A stretch of 64,000 bases of DNA, taken from JBBDSJ01 sp040905025 (GTDB lineage Bacteria > Pseudomonadota > Gammaproteobacteria > Methylohalomonadales > Methylohalomonadaceae). Every line of letters begins with the position of its first letter. Position 1 is the stretch's first letter. A program made the translations under genes and the position numbers. This document shows positions 34,323 through 42,167 of the stretch, piece after piece. Below the pieces are notes generated by a model. That model was not told the DNA's origin. It ran no database searches and saw only the letters and a list, made by a program, of their open reading frames with translations. The stretch spans positions 1 to 64,000 of the forward strand of contig JBBDSJ010000148.1 in the NCBI GenBank assembly GCA_040905025.1, given 5' to 3'.

Positions 34323-35699
34323 GTGACCCAAAAGCTGTACATCAAAACTTACGGTTGCCAGATGAACGAGTACGATTCCGCGCGCATGCGCGACGTACTC
34401 GCTGCCAGTCACGGCCTTACCGAAACTGATGATCCGGCCGAAGCCTCGGTCATCCTGTTAAATACCTGCTCAATTCGCGAGAAAGCCCAGGAAAAAGTGT
34501 TTTCCCAGCTCGGCCACTGGCGCGACTGGAAACTGGCCAGGCCGGATCTGGTCATCGGTGTCGGTGGCTGCGTGGCCAGTCAGGAAGGCGACGCCATCGT
34601 CAAGCGCGCACCATTCGTTGATCTCGTCTTTGGACCACAAACCCTGCATCGCCTGCCGGCAATGATTGAAGCGGCCCGTCAGACACGTCAGCCGCAAGTC
34701 GATATCAGCTTCCCGGAAATAGAAAAATTTGATTTCCTGCCGCAACCGCGCGCCGAGGGTCCGACGGCTTTCGTTTCCATCATGGAAGGTTGCAGCAAGT
34801 ACTGCACTTTCTGCGTTGTACCCTACACTCGCGGCGAAGAAGTCAGCCGGCCTTTTGATGATGTCATTACGGAAGTCGTCGAACTCGCCGAGCAGGGTGT
34901 GCGTGAGATCAATCTCCTCGGCCAGAATGTCAACGCCTATCGCGGTCAGATGCACGATGGCCAGGTGGCTGATCTGGCAGTTCTGATCGAATATGTTGCC
35001 GCCGTTGATGGTATTGAGCGTATCCGCTTCACCACTTCACACCCGACTGAATTCAGCGACCGGCTTATTGATGTTTACGCCAGGGTGCCGGAACTCGTCA
35101 GCCATTTACATCTGCCGGTTCAAAGCGGCTCGGATCGGATCCTGGCCTTGATGAAACGTGGCCATACGACACTTGAATACAAACAAAAAATCCGGCGACT
35201 GAAAAAAATACGCCCGGATCTCAGCATGTCATCCGATTTTATTGTTGGCTTCCCGGGTGAAACCGATGCCGACTTTGAAGCAACAATGAATCTGATCGCC
35301 GATATCGGCTATGACTTGTCATTCAGTTTTATCTATAGCCGCCGACCGGGTACACCGGCCGCGAGTTATGAAGATGATGTGCCAATGGATGTGAAAAAAC
35401 AGCGCCTGCATATTCTGCAAAACCGCATTAATCAACAAACGGCTGCTATAAGCACAGCCATGGTTGGCAGTTTACAGCGTATCCTGGTTGAAGGACCGTC
35501 ACGCAAGGATCCGGATCAGTTAAGCGGTCGCACTGAAAATAACCGGGTGGTGAATTTTGACGGACCGGTGCAGTTGATCGGAAAGTTTGCCGATGTCCGG
35601 ATCACCGAGGCCTTGCCGAACAGCTTGCGTGGCCGCTGGTTATCGACACCAGCACTGTCAGCCAACACCAGCAATGTGACCGAGTCAGCCCATGTCTGA
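34323..35699 (+). CDS. miaB: tRNA-2-methylthio-N6-isopentenyladenosine synthase
   Basis: A 458-residue radical-SAM methylthiotransferase that modifies A37 of tRNAs reading UNN codons. The UPF0004 domain holds KTYGCQMNEYDSARM, LNTCSIREKA and GVGGCVASQEG (three Cys for the auxiliary [4Fe-4S] cluster); the radical-SAM motif is CSKYCTFCVVPYTRG; a TRAM domain ends the protein. It starts with GTG at 34323, which gives the usual N-terminus TQKLYIKTYGC. It is the first of the miaB-ybeZ-ybeY-ybeX-lnt cluster. Confidence 0.96.
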   Translation: MTQKLYIKTYGCQMNEYDSARMRDVLAASHGLTETDDPAEASVILLNTCSIREKAQEKVFSQLGHWRDWKLARPDLVIGVGGCVASQEGDAIVKRAPFVDLVFGPQTLHRLPAMIEAARQTRQPQVDISFPEIEKFDFLPQPRAEGPTAFVSIMEGCSKYCTFCVVPYTRGEEVSRPFDDVITEVVELAEQGVREINLLGQNVNAYRGQMHDGQVADLAVLIEYVAAVDGIERIRFTTSHPTEFSDRLIDVYARVPELVSHLHLPVQSGSDRILALMKRGHTTLEYKQKIRRLKKIRPDLSMSSDFIVGFPGETDADFEATMNLIADIGYDLSFSFIYSRRPGTPAASYEDDVPMDVKKQRLHILQNRINQQTAAISTAMVGSLQRILVEGPSRKDPDQLSGRTENNRVVNFDGPVQLIGKFADVRITEALPNSLRGRWLSTPALSANTSNVTESAHV

Positions 35700-35754
35700 A
35701 CCTGGATCGTGTCAATACATGTTGCTGCAGTATAATGATGAGTGTCACTGATTC

Positions 35755-36756
35755 ATGGCTGATGTCATGAGCACTGCAAGCCTGCCGTTCAAGCAGAATA
35801 TCCTGCTTGAACCTTCTGATAATCAGCGTCTGGCCAATCTCTGTGGCCCGCTGGATCAACACCTGCGCCAGCTTGAACGGCGTCTGGGCATTGAAATCAA
35901 TAATCGTGGTAATAATTTCCAGCTCATCGGCACTGAAGATGCTGTACACCTTGCTATCCAGCTACTGCACGAACTCTATACGGTAACGGCGACCGAGTCG
36001 TTGTCACCGGCCAGAGTACATTTATTCATGCAGACAGCAGGTGTTGATTCAGAGCATACCAATAAAGATAGTGACGACAGCGTTATCAGCATCAAAACCC
36101 GGGGTGGCATTGTCCGCGGGCGTGGTTCCAATCAGCGCCAGTATATCGACGCCATCATGGCGCATGATGTTAACTTCGGCATTGGCCCGGCAGGTACCGG
36201 TAAAACCTACCTTGCTGTCGCTTGTGCCGTAGCGGCGCTTGAGCAATCACGCGCCCGGCGTATCGTTCTGGTACGGCCTGCTGTCGAGGCCGGTGAACGA
36301 CTTGGCTTTCTGCCCGGGGATATGGTTGCCAAGGTCGATCCCTATTTACGGCCATTGTATGACGCATTATATGAAATGCTGGGTTTTGAACAGGTAGCCA
36401 AGTATATTGAGCGCAACGTTATCGAAGTAGCACCACTGGCATTCATGCGTGGCCGCACGTTGAATGAATCGTTCTGTATTCTTGATGAAGCACAGAATAC
36501 AACGGTCGAACAAATGAAAATGTTTCTGACGCGTATCGGTTTCGGATCAACTGCCGTTATCACCGGTGATATCACACAGGTTGATCTGCCGCGCGGCAAG
36601 CTTTCCGGCCTGCGCCATGTCATCGATATCCTGAAAGATGAGCCCGGCATCAGTTTTACCTTTTTCAACTCTCGTGATGTCGTTCGCCATCCGCTGGTGG
36701 CACGGATACTGGATGCCTATCAACGCCATGACCAGTCAGATATTGACCCCGTCTAG
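35755..36756 (+). CDS. ybeZ: PhoH-like ATPase YbeZ
   Basis: A 333-residue protein with an N-terminal KH-like part (~1-85) and the PhoH P-loop ATPase domain (~115-325): Walker A GPAGTGKTYLAVA (~143) and Walker B CILDEAQNTT. YbeZ works with YbeY in ribosome-related RNA processing. It is the second gene of the conserved cluster, 55 bases after miaB and 6 bases before ybeY. Confidence 0.94.
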   Translation: MADVMSTASLPFKQNILLEPSDNQRLANLCGPLDQHLRQLERRLGIEINNRGNNFQLIGTEDAVHLAIQLLHELYTVTATESLSPARVHLFMQTAGVDSEHTNKDSDDSVISIKTRGGIVRGRGSNQRQYIDAIMAHDVNFGIGPAGTGKTYLAVACAVAALEQSRARRIVLVRPAVEAGERLGFLPGDMVAKVDPYLRPLYDALYEMLGFEQVAKYIERNVIEVAPLAFMRGRTLNESFCILDEAQNTTVEQMKMFLTRIGFGSTAVITGDITQVDLPRGKLSGLRHVIDILKDEPGISFTFFNSRDVVRHPLVARILDAYQRHDQSDIDPV

Positions 36757-36762
36757 CCGGCC

Positions 36763-37236
36763 ATGAGTGATGGATTATCCGGCGCTGAAATTACTGTCCA
36801 GTTTGCCACGCGCAAACCGGCAGTGCCGCGCGCGGCGGAGTTACGTGCCTGGGCCAAAGCCGCGCTGGCCGGACATGGCACAGATAATAATGATCCGGTT
36901 CAGCTCGCTATACGTATCGTCGGTGAAACTGAAGGCACCCAACTGAATGAGCACTGGCGTGGCAAGCAGGGACCTACCAATGTATTGTCGTTTCCAGTGA
37001 CTGATCTGGAACATATTGCACCGGGATTGATCGGTGATATTGTTATTTGCGCACCGGTTGTTGCCCGCGAAGCAGTTGCACAGGGCAAGGATCTATCTGC
37101 TCACTGGGCGCATATGATAATTCATGGCACATTACATTTGCTTGGTTATGACCATATCAAGGCCGATCAGGCTGCTGAAATGGAACGGCTTGAAACAAGG
37201 ATTCTGGAATCACTTGGCTATCCCGATCCCTACTGA
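36763..37236 (+). CDS. ybeY: Endoribonuclease YbeY (16S rRNA maturation)
   Basis: A 157-residue metalloprotein with the zinc motif HGTLHLLGYDH near residue 126, which is complete. YbeY takes part in 16S rRNA 3'-end maturation and ribosome quality control. The spacing of 6 bases after ybeZ and its place before ybeX match the cluster in other gammaproteobacteria. Confidence 0.95.
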   Translation: MSDGLSGAEITVQFATRKPAVPRAAELRAWAKAALAGHGTDNNDPVQLAIRIVGETEGTQLNEHWRGKQGPTNVLSFPVTDLEHIAPGLIGDIVICAPVVAREAVAQGKDLSAHWAHMIIHGTLHLLGYDHIKADQAAEMERLETRILESLGYPDPY

Positions 37237-37295
37237 ACAAACCCGATGATTAAATTCACATTAAACGCTTTTATCCGGAACAGTTACCAATCCAT

Positions 37296-38189
37296 ATGAA
37301 GGAATCCGCCGAGAAAGACAATGACCTTATGGGCTCATCCGGCAGCACTGCCGGTAGCCGTTCATGGTTTGAGCGTCTGACAAAATTCATAAGCAGTGAG
37401 CCGCGTAATCGCCAGGCCTTACTGGAATTGTTACGCGAATGTGAAGAACGTAATGTTCTTGACCCGGATTCACTCGCCATGATCGAAGGCGCATTGCTTG
37501 TTTCCGAGTTACAGGTACGTGACATCATGATTCCACGTGTACAAATGACCGTAATCAACTATAACGATTCATTCAAGGCTATTCATGCGAACGTGATTGA
37601 GTCCGGCCATTCACGCTTTCCGGTAGTTGGCGATGATACCGATGAAGTCATGGGAATATTGCTGGCCAAGGATTTACTCGCCTATGTTGCTGATATGGAC
37701 AGCTCGAAATTTGATATCAAGGATGTCATGCGGCCGGCGATTTATGTGCCCGAGAGTAAACGCCTGAATGTGCTGTTACGTGAATTTCGTGCCAGCCGCA
37801 ACCATATGGCCATGGTCGTTGATGAATACAGTAATGTTGCCGGTCTCGTCACGATAGAAGATGTGATTGAAGAGATTGTTGGCAATATCGAGGACGAACA
37901 TGATATCGACGAAGAGAACATGATCCGTCAGCATGGCCTGGATCGATACAGTGTGCAGGCACTAACGCCGATTGAAGATTTCAATGAATATTTCGGCACT
38001 GATTTAAGTGATGAAGAATATGACACCATCGGCGGACTGCTAATGAATGCATTCGGGCATTTGCCACAACGTGGCGAGACTATCGATTTCAGCGGATTTA
38101 ATATTAAAGTCTTGCGTGCAGATCGCCGCCGCATCCACCTGCTCAGGTTTACCCGTTATCCAGCCGCATCTGATACGCAAACTGAATAA
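37296..38189 (+). CDS. ybeX: CorC/YbeX CBS-domain protein
   Basis: A 297-residue protein with two CBS motifs (~75-195: MIPRVQMTVINYNDSF, HSRFPVVGDDTDEVMGILLAKDLL, HMAMVVDEYSNVAGLVTIEDVIEEIVG) and a C-terminal CorC_HlyC domain (~215-290). There is no membrane domain, as in YbeX. It has been linked to magnesium/cobalt efflux and, with YbeY, to ribosome metabolism. An in-frame ATG 33 bases downstream (37329) is an alternative start; neither has a strong ribosome-binding sequence. Confidence 0.93.
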   Translation: MKESAEKDNDLMGSSGSTAGSRSWFERLTKFISSEPRNRQALLELLRECEERNVLDPDSLAMIEGALLVSELQVRDIMIPRVQMTVINYNDSFKAIHANVIESGHSRFPVVGDDTDEVMGILLAKDLLAYVADMDSSKFDIKDVMRPAIYVPESKRLNVLLREFRASRNHMAMVVDEYSNVAGLVTIEDVIEEIVGNIEDEHDIDEENMIRQHGLDRYSVQALTPIEDFNEYFGTDLSDEEYDTIGGLLMNAFGHLPQRGETIDFSGFNIKVLRADRRRIHLLRFTRYPAASDTQTE

Positions 38190-38317
38190 ACAACACCAGA
38201 ATAATATGACCATCTGCCGGGTTCCGGCTAATATCCATAATTAAAATATCCGTAATTAACCAGAGTTTCCTTTTTCTTACTCTACGGTCTGATTAACAGC
38301 CGATATAGTCAGCCAGC

Positions 38318-39829
38318 ATGATCAATAATCTGAAATCACCCCGTATGCTGGACTTGCTGGCACTGCTCAGTGGCCTGGCCATGCCACTGGCGTTTGCGCC
38401 CTATGGCCTGTATCCGCTGGCACTGATATTGCCGGCAGTATTGCTGCTGGTCTGGCAGCAGGCAAGCCCTGGCAGAGCCTGGCTGCGGGGCTATCTGTTC
38501 GGGCTCGGCATGTTCGGTTTTGGACTGCACTGGCTACATATCAGCATCGCCATGTTCGGTGGCTCGGGCTTGCTGTTTGCCTGGGCAACCACCCTGCTGC
38601 TGGCAGCTGTTTTATCACTATATCCGGCATTTATCGGCTGGCTGCTGAATCGTTTCTTTGCCCGTGTTTCACTCGCAGGCCGGCTGTTACTGGCCGTGCC
38701 CGCGTTGTGGGTGACTGGTGAGTGGATACGCAGTTGGCTGTTCAGTGGATTCCCGTGGCTGAGTCTCGGCTATAGCCAGATTGATTCTGCCCTTGCTGGT
38801 TACGCACCAGTACTGGGCGTATTCGGTATCAGTCTGGTGGTAATCCTGTGCAGCAGTTTACTTGCTCTCAGCATACTTGCACGGCAACGGTTACAACGTG
38901 TTGCTGCAATAGCCGGCATTCTTGTTCTGTTTTTTGCCGGTGCGCTGCTGCTAAAAATCAACTGGTCAGAGCCCAATGGTCATGGCATCAAGGTTGCTAT
39001 GGTTCAGGGTGCAGTTGCTCAGGAAGTTAAATGGCAACCTGAACAGTTGCAACAAACAATGCGACTTTATCATGATCTGAGCAAACCATACTGGGGCAAG
39101 GTTGATCTGGTTATATGGCCGGAAACAGCTATTCCGGCATTTGATTTCCAGCTTGATAGTTATCTTGATTTTCAGCGCAAATTAGCTGCGGCATCAGATA
39201 CTATATTAATTCTTGGGCTGGCAACCGGTGATACTGCCAGCCGTCAATACCGTAACAGCATGCTGTCGCTGGGTATGCATGAAGACATCTATCATAAACG
39301 CCATCTGGTACCATTCGGTGAATACTTGCCGCTGAAATTTGTCCTCGACCCGTTGCTGGAATTTTTGCAGATACCGATGTCGGATTTCTCCCCGGGCGTT
39401 GCCGAAAAGCCGCTGCTTGAACTGAATAAATATCAGCTTGGCGTATCTGTCTGTTACGAGGCTGTGTTTGGGCATGAAGTTATACAGGCCTTGCCGGAAG
39501 CTGATATTCTGGTCAACGTCAGCAATGATGCCTGGTTTGGTGATTCCATCGGCCCGCATCAGCATTTACAGATTGCCCGCATGCGTGCGCTCGAAACCAG
39601 TCGATATATGTTACGCGCAACCAATACCGGCATTACTGCCATAGTCGATGCGAATGGCAGGGTTGTTGAACAACTGCCACAGTTTGTGCCAGACGCACTG
39701 ATGGCAGAAGTGAAGCTGCATACGGGTGTGACCCAGTATGCAATAAGTGGTAATTATCCGATTATTATCTTGTGTCTGATAATGCTGTTGGTTATAACTG
39801 CCTTGCGTAAAAATAGCAGGAGAGCTTGA
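38318..39829 (+). CDS. lnt: Apolipoprotein N-acyltransferase
   Basis: A 503-residue inner-membrane enzyme that adds the third acyl chain to lipoproteins in the periplasm. About six N-terminal segments (to ~205) are followed by a nitrilase-type domain with the triad Glu (VIWPETAIPAF, ~268), Lys (YHKRHLVPFGEYLP, ~328) and Cys (LGVSVCYEAVFG, ~379). C-terminal hydrophobic segment at ~480. It ends the ybeZ-ybeY-ybeX-lnt cluster. Confidence 0.95.
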   Translation: MINNLKSPRMLDLLALLSGLAMPLAFAPYGLYPLALILPAVLLLVWQQASPGRAWLRGYLFGLGMFGFGLHWLHISIAMFGGSGLLFAWATTLLLAAVLSLYPAFIGWLLNRFFARVSLAGRLLLAVPALWVTGEWIRSWLFSGFPWLSLGYSQIDSALAGYAPVLGVFGISLVVILCSSLLALSILARQRLQRVAAIAGILVLFFAGALLLKINWSEPNGHGIKVAMVQGAVAQEVKWQPEQLQQTMRLYHDLSKPYWGKVDLVIWPETAIPAFDFQLDSYLDFQRKLAAASDTILILGLATGDTASRQYRNSMLSLGMHEDIYHKRHLVPFGEYLPLKFVLDPLLEFLQIPMSDFSPGVAEKPLLELNKYQLGVSVCYEAVFGHEVIQALPEADILVNVSNDAWFGDSIGPHQHLQIARMRALETSRYMLRATNTGITAIVDANGRVVEQLPQFVPDALMAEVKLHTGVTQYAISGNYPIIILCLIMLLVITALRKNSRRA

Positions 39830-39863
39830 CCCTGGCAGGCTCCATAACAGCAGGATATCCATT

Positions 39864-40082
39864 ATGAATATGCTAAAAGTGATTGGTGTTGTCTTGATCG
39901 TAGCGGGCGCTGCCGGCCTCGCCTATGGCCAGTTCAGCTATACCAGGGAGACTCATGATGCTGATCTGGGTCCGCTGCAATTCAGCGTTGAAGAAAAGGA
40001 AACCGTTAACGTACCAAAATGGGCGGGGCTCGGGGCAATCGGTCTCGGCGTAGTACTGTTGGTCGTACGCATCAGGAAATAG
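39864..40082 (+). CDS. DUF3185-type small membrane protein
   Basis: A 72-residue protein with two membrane segments (LKVIGVVLIVAGAAGLAYG and AGLGAIGLGVVLLVV) and between them SYTRETHDADLGPLQFSVEEKETVNVPKW, where 'LGPLQFSVEEK' is characteristic of DUF3185. The function is not known. AGGA precedes the ATG. It follows lnt by 34 bases and may be read through from that cluster. Confidence 0.78.
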   Translation: MNMLKVIGVVLIVAGAAGLAYGQFSYTRETHDADLGPLQFSVEEKETVNVPKWAGLGAIGLGVVLLVVRIRK

Positions 40083-40448
40083 TCCGTAGTATTACTCCAG
40101 ACTGTCAGATCTGGCTGCCAAAGCCTTGCTGCCAGAGTCTCCCGGGCCCATTTTGCCGCACTGCACGAATTTTTTGCTAGGCGATTTGCCCGGGATCGGG
40201 TATCCTCTCGCGGTGTTTGTTGTGGCGTAGCCCGGTCTGCGCCTGAGGTTTCCGGCCTTCCGGCCATTTTTCGGCCCGGAACGTAACTAGCAGCCGCGGC
40301 GGTAACAGTTTAACCCCCGCCTCCTCCCGCAAACCTGGCGTGGTCCACCCCGGTATTTCCCGAGGTCATCCCCGTCTCCATACACCAGATTTTACTGCCT
40401 GGACCGGTCTCGTGCTTGATGTGCGAACAGGCGGATTCAGGAGTTATT
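40083..40448. other. Long leader region before rhlE
   Basis: A 366-base GC-rich gap without a believable gene. TTCCGGCC is repeated twice and followed by ATTTTT near 40250-40270, which could be a weak terminator for the preceding gene. The rest probably forms the promoter and a long 5' leader of rhlE; long leaders are common for cold-regulated helicase genes, but no known motif was recognised. Confidence 0.4.
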
Positions 40449-41705
40449 ATGTCTTTCAGTTCTATGGGTCTCAACGAGGCCTTGTTGCGTGCTGTTGTCT
40501 CGCAAGGTTACACCACCCCGACCGCTATTCAGTTACAGGCGATCCCGACGATACTCGCCGGACACGATCTGCTGGCTGCCGCCCAGACCGGAACCGGTAA
40601 AACAGCCGCATTCACCCTGCCGCTGTTACAAAAATTACTCGATTCCGGCTCAGTGCCGAAAGATCAGCGCAAGCCGCGGGCGCTGGTACTGACGCCAACG
40701 CGTGAACTTGCCGTGCAGGTCGCCGACAGTATCCGTACCTATGGTCGTAACGTACCGATTCGCACTGCCACGATTTATGGTGGTGCAGGCATGTACCCGC
40801 AAATCGAAACACTGCGTCGCGGTGTGGACATTATAGTCGCGACACCGGGACGCCTGCTCGATCATCTGGAGCGTCGCACAGTCGACCTTTCCAATGTAGA
40901 AACACTGGTACTTGACGAAGCTGACCGCATGCTCGATATGGGCTTTATCCGGCCGATTGAGCAGATCATCAGCAAGCTCGCTGCCAAACGCCAGAATCTG
41001 CTGTTTTCTGCAACGTTCTCCAACGAAATCCGTAAACTTGCCGAAGGCCTGCTGCAATCACCGCAGACAATTGATATCGCACCACGCAATACCGCCGTGG
41101 ATCTGGTGAACCAGCAAATTTGCCATGTCGACAAGGGCAACAAAAAGGCCTTGCTGGTACATTTGATACAGCGCGACCAGTGGGGTCAGGTGCTGATTTT
41201 CATGCGCACCAAACATGGCGCTGACCGACTAACCCGGCAGTTACAGCAGGATGGCTTGCGTGCTGTGGCAATTCATGGTGATAAAAGCCAGTCACAACGT
41301 ACACGTGCCCTGAATGATTTTAAACGCGGCCGTGCCAATCTGCTGGTAGCAACGGATGTTGCCGCGCGCGGTCTTGATATTGATGCGTTACCGCATGTAG
41401 TCAATTTTGAACTGCCGCAGGTTGCCGAAGATTATGTGCATCGTATTGGCCGTACCGGTCGTGCCGGCCTCAGCGGTGAGGCATTGTCGCTGGTAAGCCC
41501 GGACGAAGTCCCGCAATTGCAGGCGATTGAACAGGCCCTGAAGCGCAGCCTGCCGGTGATGACTGAAACCGGCTTTACACTGGCCACACCGATCAAAACT
41601 TCAGCCCGTGCCGGCAAGCCACATCACCGGCCACGCAGCAAGCCGGGATATAGCGGCAGACCGCAGCGTAGCAAACGGTCATCACAAAGACAGTCAGCCC
41701 GTTAA
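40449..41705 (+). CDS. rhlE: DEAD-box ATP-dependent RNA helicase RhlE
   Basis: A 418-residue helicase with all motifs in order: Q motif (TPTAIQLQAIP), AQTGTGKTAAF, PTRELAVQ, TPGRLLD, DEAD (VLDEADRMLDMGF), SAT, ATDVAARGLDID and HRIGRTGRAG. The tail is basic (RSKPGYSGRPQRSKRSSQ), typical of RhlE. It remodels RNA in ribosome assembly and RNA decay. ATG at 40449 is chosen because GGAG stands just before it and the N-terminus MSFSSMGLNEALL fits the family; an ATG 33 bases upstream is less likely. A gene for an RRM protein follows. Confidence 0.94.
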   Translation: MSFSSMGLNEALLRAVVSQGYTTPTAIQLQAIPTILAGHDLLAAAQTGTGKTAAFTLPLLQKLLDSGSVPKDQRKPRALVLTPTRELAVQVADSIRTYGRNVPIRTATIYGGAGMYPQIETLRRGVDIIVATPGRLLDHLERRTVDLSNVETLVLDEADRMLDMGFIRPIEQIISKLAAKRQNLLFSATFSNEIRKLAEGLLQSPQTIDIAPRNTAVDLVNQQICHVDKGNKKALLVHLIQRDQWGQVLIFMRTKHGADRLTRQLQQDGLRAVAIHGDKSQSQRTRALNDFKRGRANLLVATDVAARGLDIDALPHVVNFELPQVAEDYVHRIGRTGRAGLSGEALSLVSPDEVPQLQAIEQALKRSLPVMTETGFTLATPIKTSARAGKPHHRPRSKPGYSGRPQRSKRSSQRQSAR

Positions 41706-41826
41706 CGTATCGCTGTACGGGTGAATTTATCCGCTCTTATTTAAATATTAACAAGCAAAATTCAGAAATCGTTAATTCATCTGTTTACACAATATTGAAT
41801 TCAATGATTATTTATGGAGTGACTCA

Positions 41827-42096
41827 ATGCTGAAAATTTATGTCGGCAATCTCCCGCCAGAAACCAGTGAAGCAGATCTCAGCGAACTGTTTTCCGCGCA
41901 TGGTCGAGTACGTTCACTCGACCTGCCAAAAGATATTTTTAGCGGAAAATGCCGTGGTTTTGCTTTCATCGAAATGGAAGGTCATGAAGCACGTGCTGCC
42001 ATCACAGCGCTTAACGGCCGTGAAATTGGTGGCAAGCAGATTCGTGTTAATCAGGAACGCCCACGCGAGCAAAAACGCGGCGGTCGCCGACGTTAA
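41827..42096 (+). CDS. RRM-type RNA-binding protein
   Basis: An 89-residue single RRM protein with RNP2 (IYVGNL, residues 4-9) and RNP1 (CRGFAFIEM, ~44-52) and a basic tail (REQKRGGRRR). Proteins of this type in gammaproteobacteria are often cold-induced and work with RNA helicases as RNA chaperones. It follows rhlE by 121 bases; GGAG stands before the ATG. The long AT-rich leader (41706-41826) hints at its own promoter. Confidence 0.92.
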   Translation: MLKIYVGNLPPETSEADLSELFSAHGRVRSLDLPKDIFSGKCRGFAFIEMEGHEARAAITALNGREIGGKQIRVNQERPREQKRGGRRR

Positions 42097-42138
42097 CTCT
42101 TTACAAGACCCTGGATAAATCTATTCAGGACCTGGCAG

Positions 42139-42167
42139 AGCAATCGCTGACTAGATCAGGGATTGCT
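42139..42167. terminator. Possible shared terminator between convergent genes
   Basis: AGCAATC (42139-42145) and GATTGCT (42161-42167) form a 7-base perfect stem with a 15-base loop, overlapping the end of the antiporter gene. T runs are weak on both sides, so termination strength is doubtful. Confidence 0.3.

Noticed and set aside
40289..40306. String AGCAGCCGCGGCGGTAA resembling the 16S rRNA 530 loop
   Set aside because: Only about 12 bases agree, with an insertion, and no other rRNA sequence surrounds it; chance similarity.
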